Assembly (NCBI GenBank): GCA_942159475.1
Contig: OW804100.1
Location: 5,286,127 to 5,350,126 of the forward strand
Length of the DNA stretch: 64,000 nt
Source: Sthenelais limicola
Lineage: Eukaryota > Annelida > Polychaeta > Phyllodocida > Sigalionidae
Direction: 5' to 3'
Shown: piece by piece, positions 63,978 through 64,000 of the stretch
How positions within the stretch are numbered: the first letter of the stretch is position 1
How the letters are laid out: every line of letters begins with the position of its first letter
Translations under genes and position numbers: made by a program
Notes under the pieces: model-generated
Told to the model about the DNA's origin: nothing
What the model saw: only the letters and a program-made list of their open reading frames with translations
The model's database searches: none

Positions 63978-64000
63978 ACATATATGACAATCATATTGTG

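Overview
This is eukaryotic, clearly animal, nuclear DNA. It is AT-rich, has no operons, and its only conserved host coding sequence is split into short exons with good GT-AG borders. Most of the rest is transposable-element sequence and tandem repeats. A host with CTCF-like and RFX-like sites and this MITE load is most simply a bilaterian invertebrate. A lophotrochozoan such as a mollusc is a guess; nothing in the window proves it.

Layout. (1) 571-18714, minus strand: three exons of a BTB-BACK protein gene (18600-18714, 15474-15639, 571-707). Their reading phases and domain order fit each other. (2) 1205-13900, minus strand: a 12.7-kb Ty3/Gypsy LTR retrotransposon inside the intron between the last two exons, in the same orientation as the gene. 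The LTRs differ by one base over 425 bp, apart from a 108-bp insertion in the 3' LTR. Gag, Pol and a third 1052-residue ORF are all open. It has a tRNA-His-like primer site, a polypurine tract, a 4-bp target duplication, a textbook -1 frameshift signal between gag and pol, an AT-hook in the Pol tail, and a TATA box upstream of the third ORF. (3) About 14-64 kb: non-coding sequence packed with short non-autonomous DNA elements. I name the families A (204 bp, about 14 copies), B (about 235 bp, about 27 copies), C, D, E, F, H, I and J. It also holds large tandem arrays: a 26-bp satellite grown from the end of element A, a 24-bp array of about 108 copies, and others. (4) Between the repeats are small islands carrying good matches to CTCF, RFX X-box, PBX-PREP, CRE and E-box motifs, plus one candidate promoter with a possible first exon near 52.1 kb.

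How the parts relate. The retrotransposon is a self-contained replication unit: Gag makes the particle, and Pol, made by ribosomal slippage, supplies protease, reverse transcriptase, RNase H and integrase. The third ORF (zinc fingers, basic regions, coiled coils, no membrane segment) has no known role. The host gene must splice over this unit and over a 7-copy tandem repeat that has multiplied the 5' splice site of its BTB exon. No rRNA, tRNA, CRISPR or bacterial-type gene was found.
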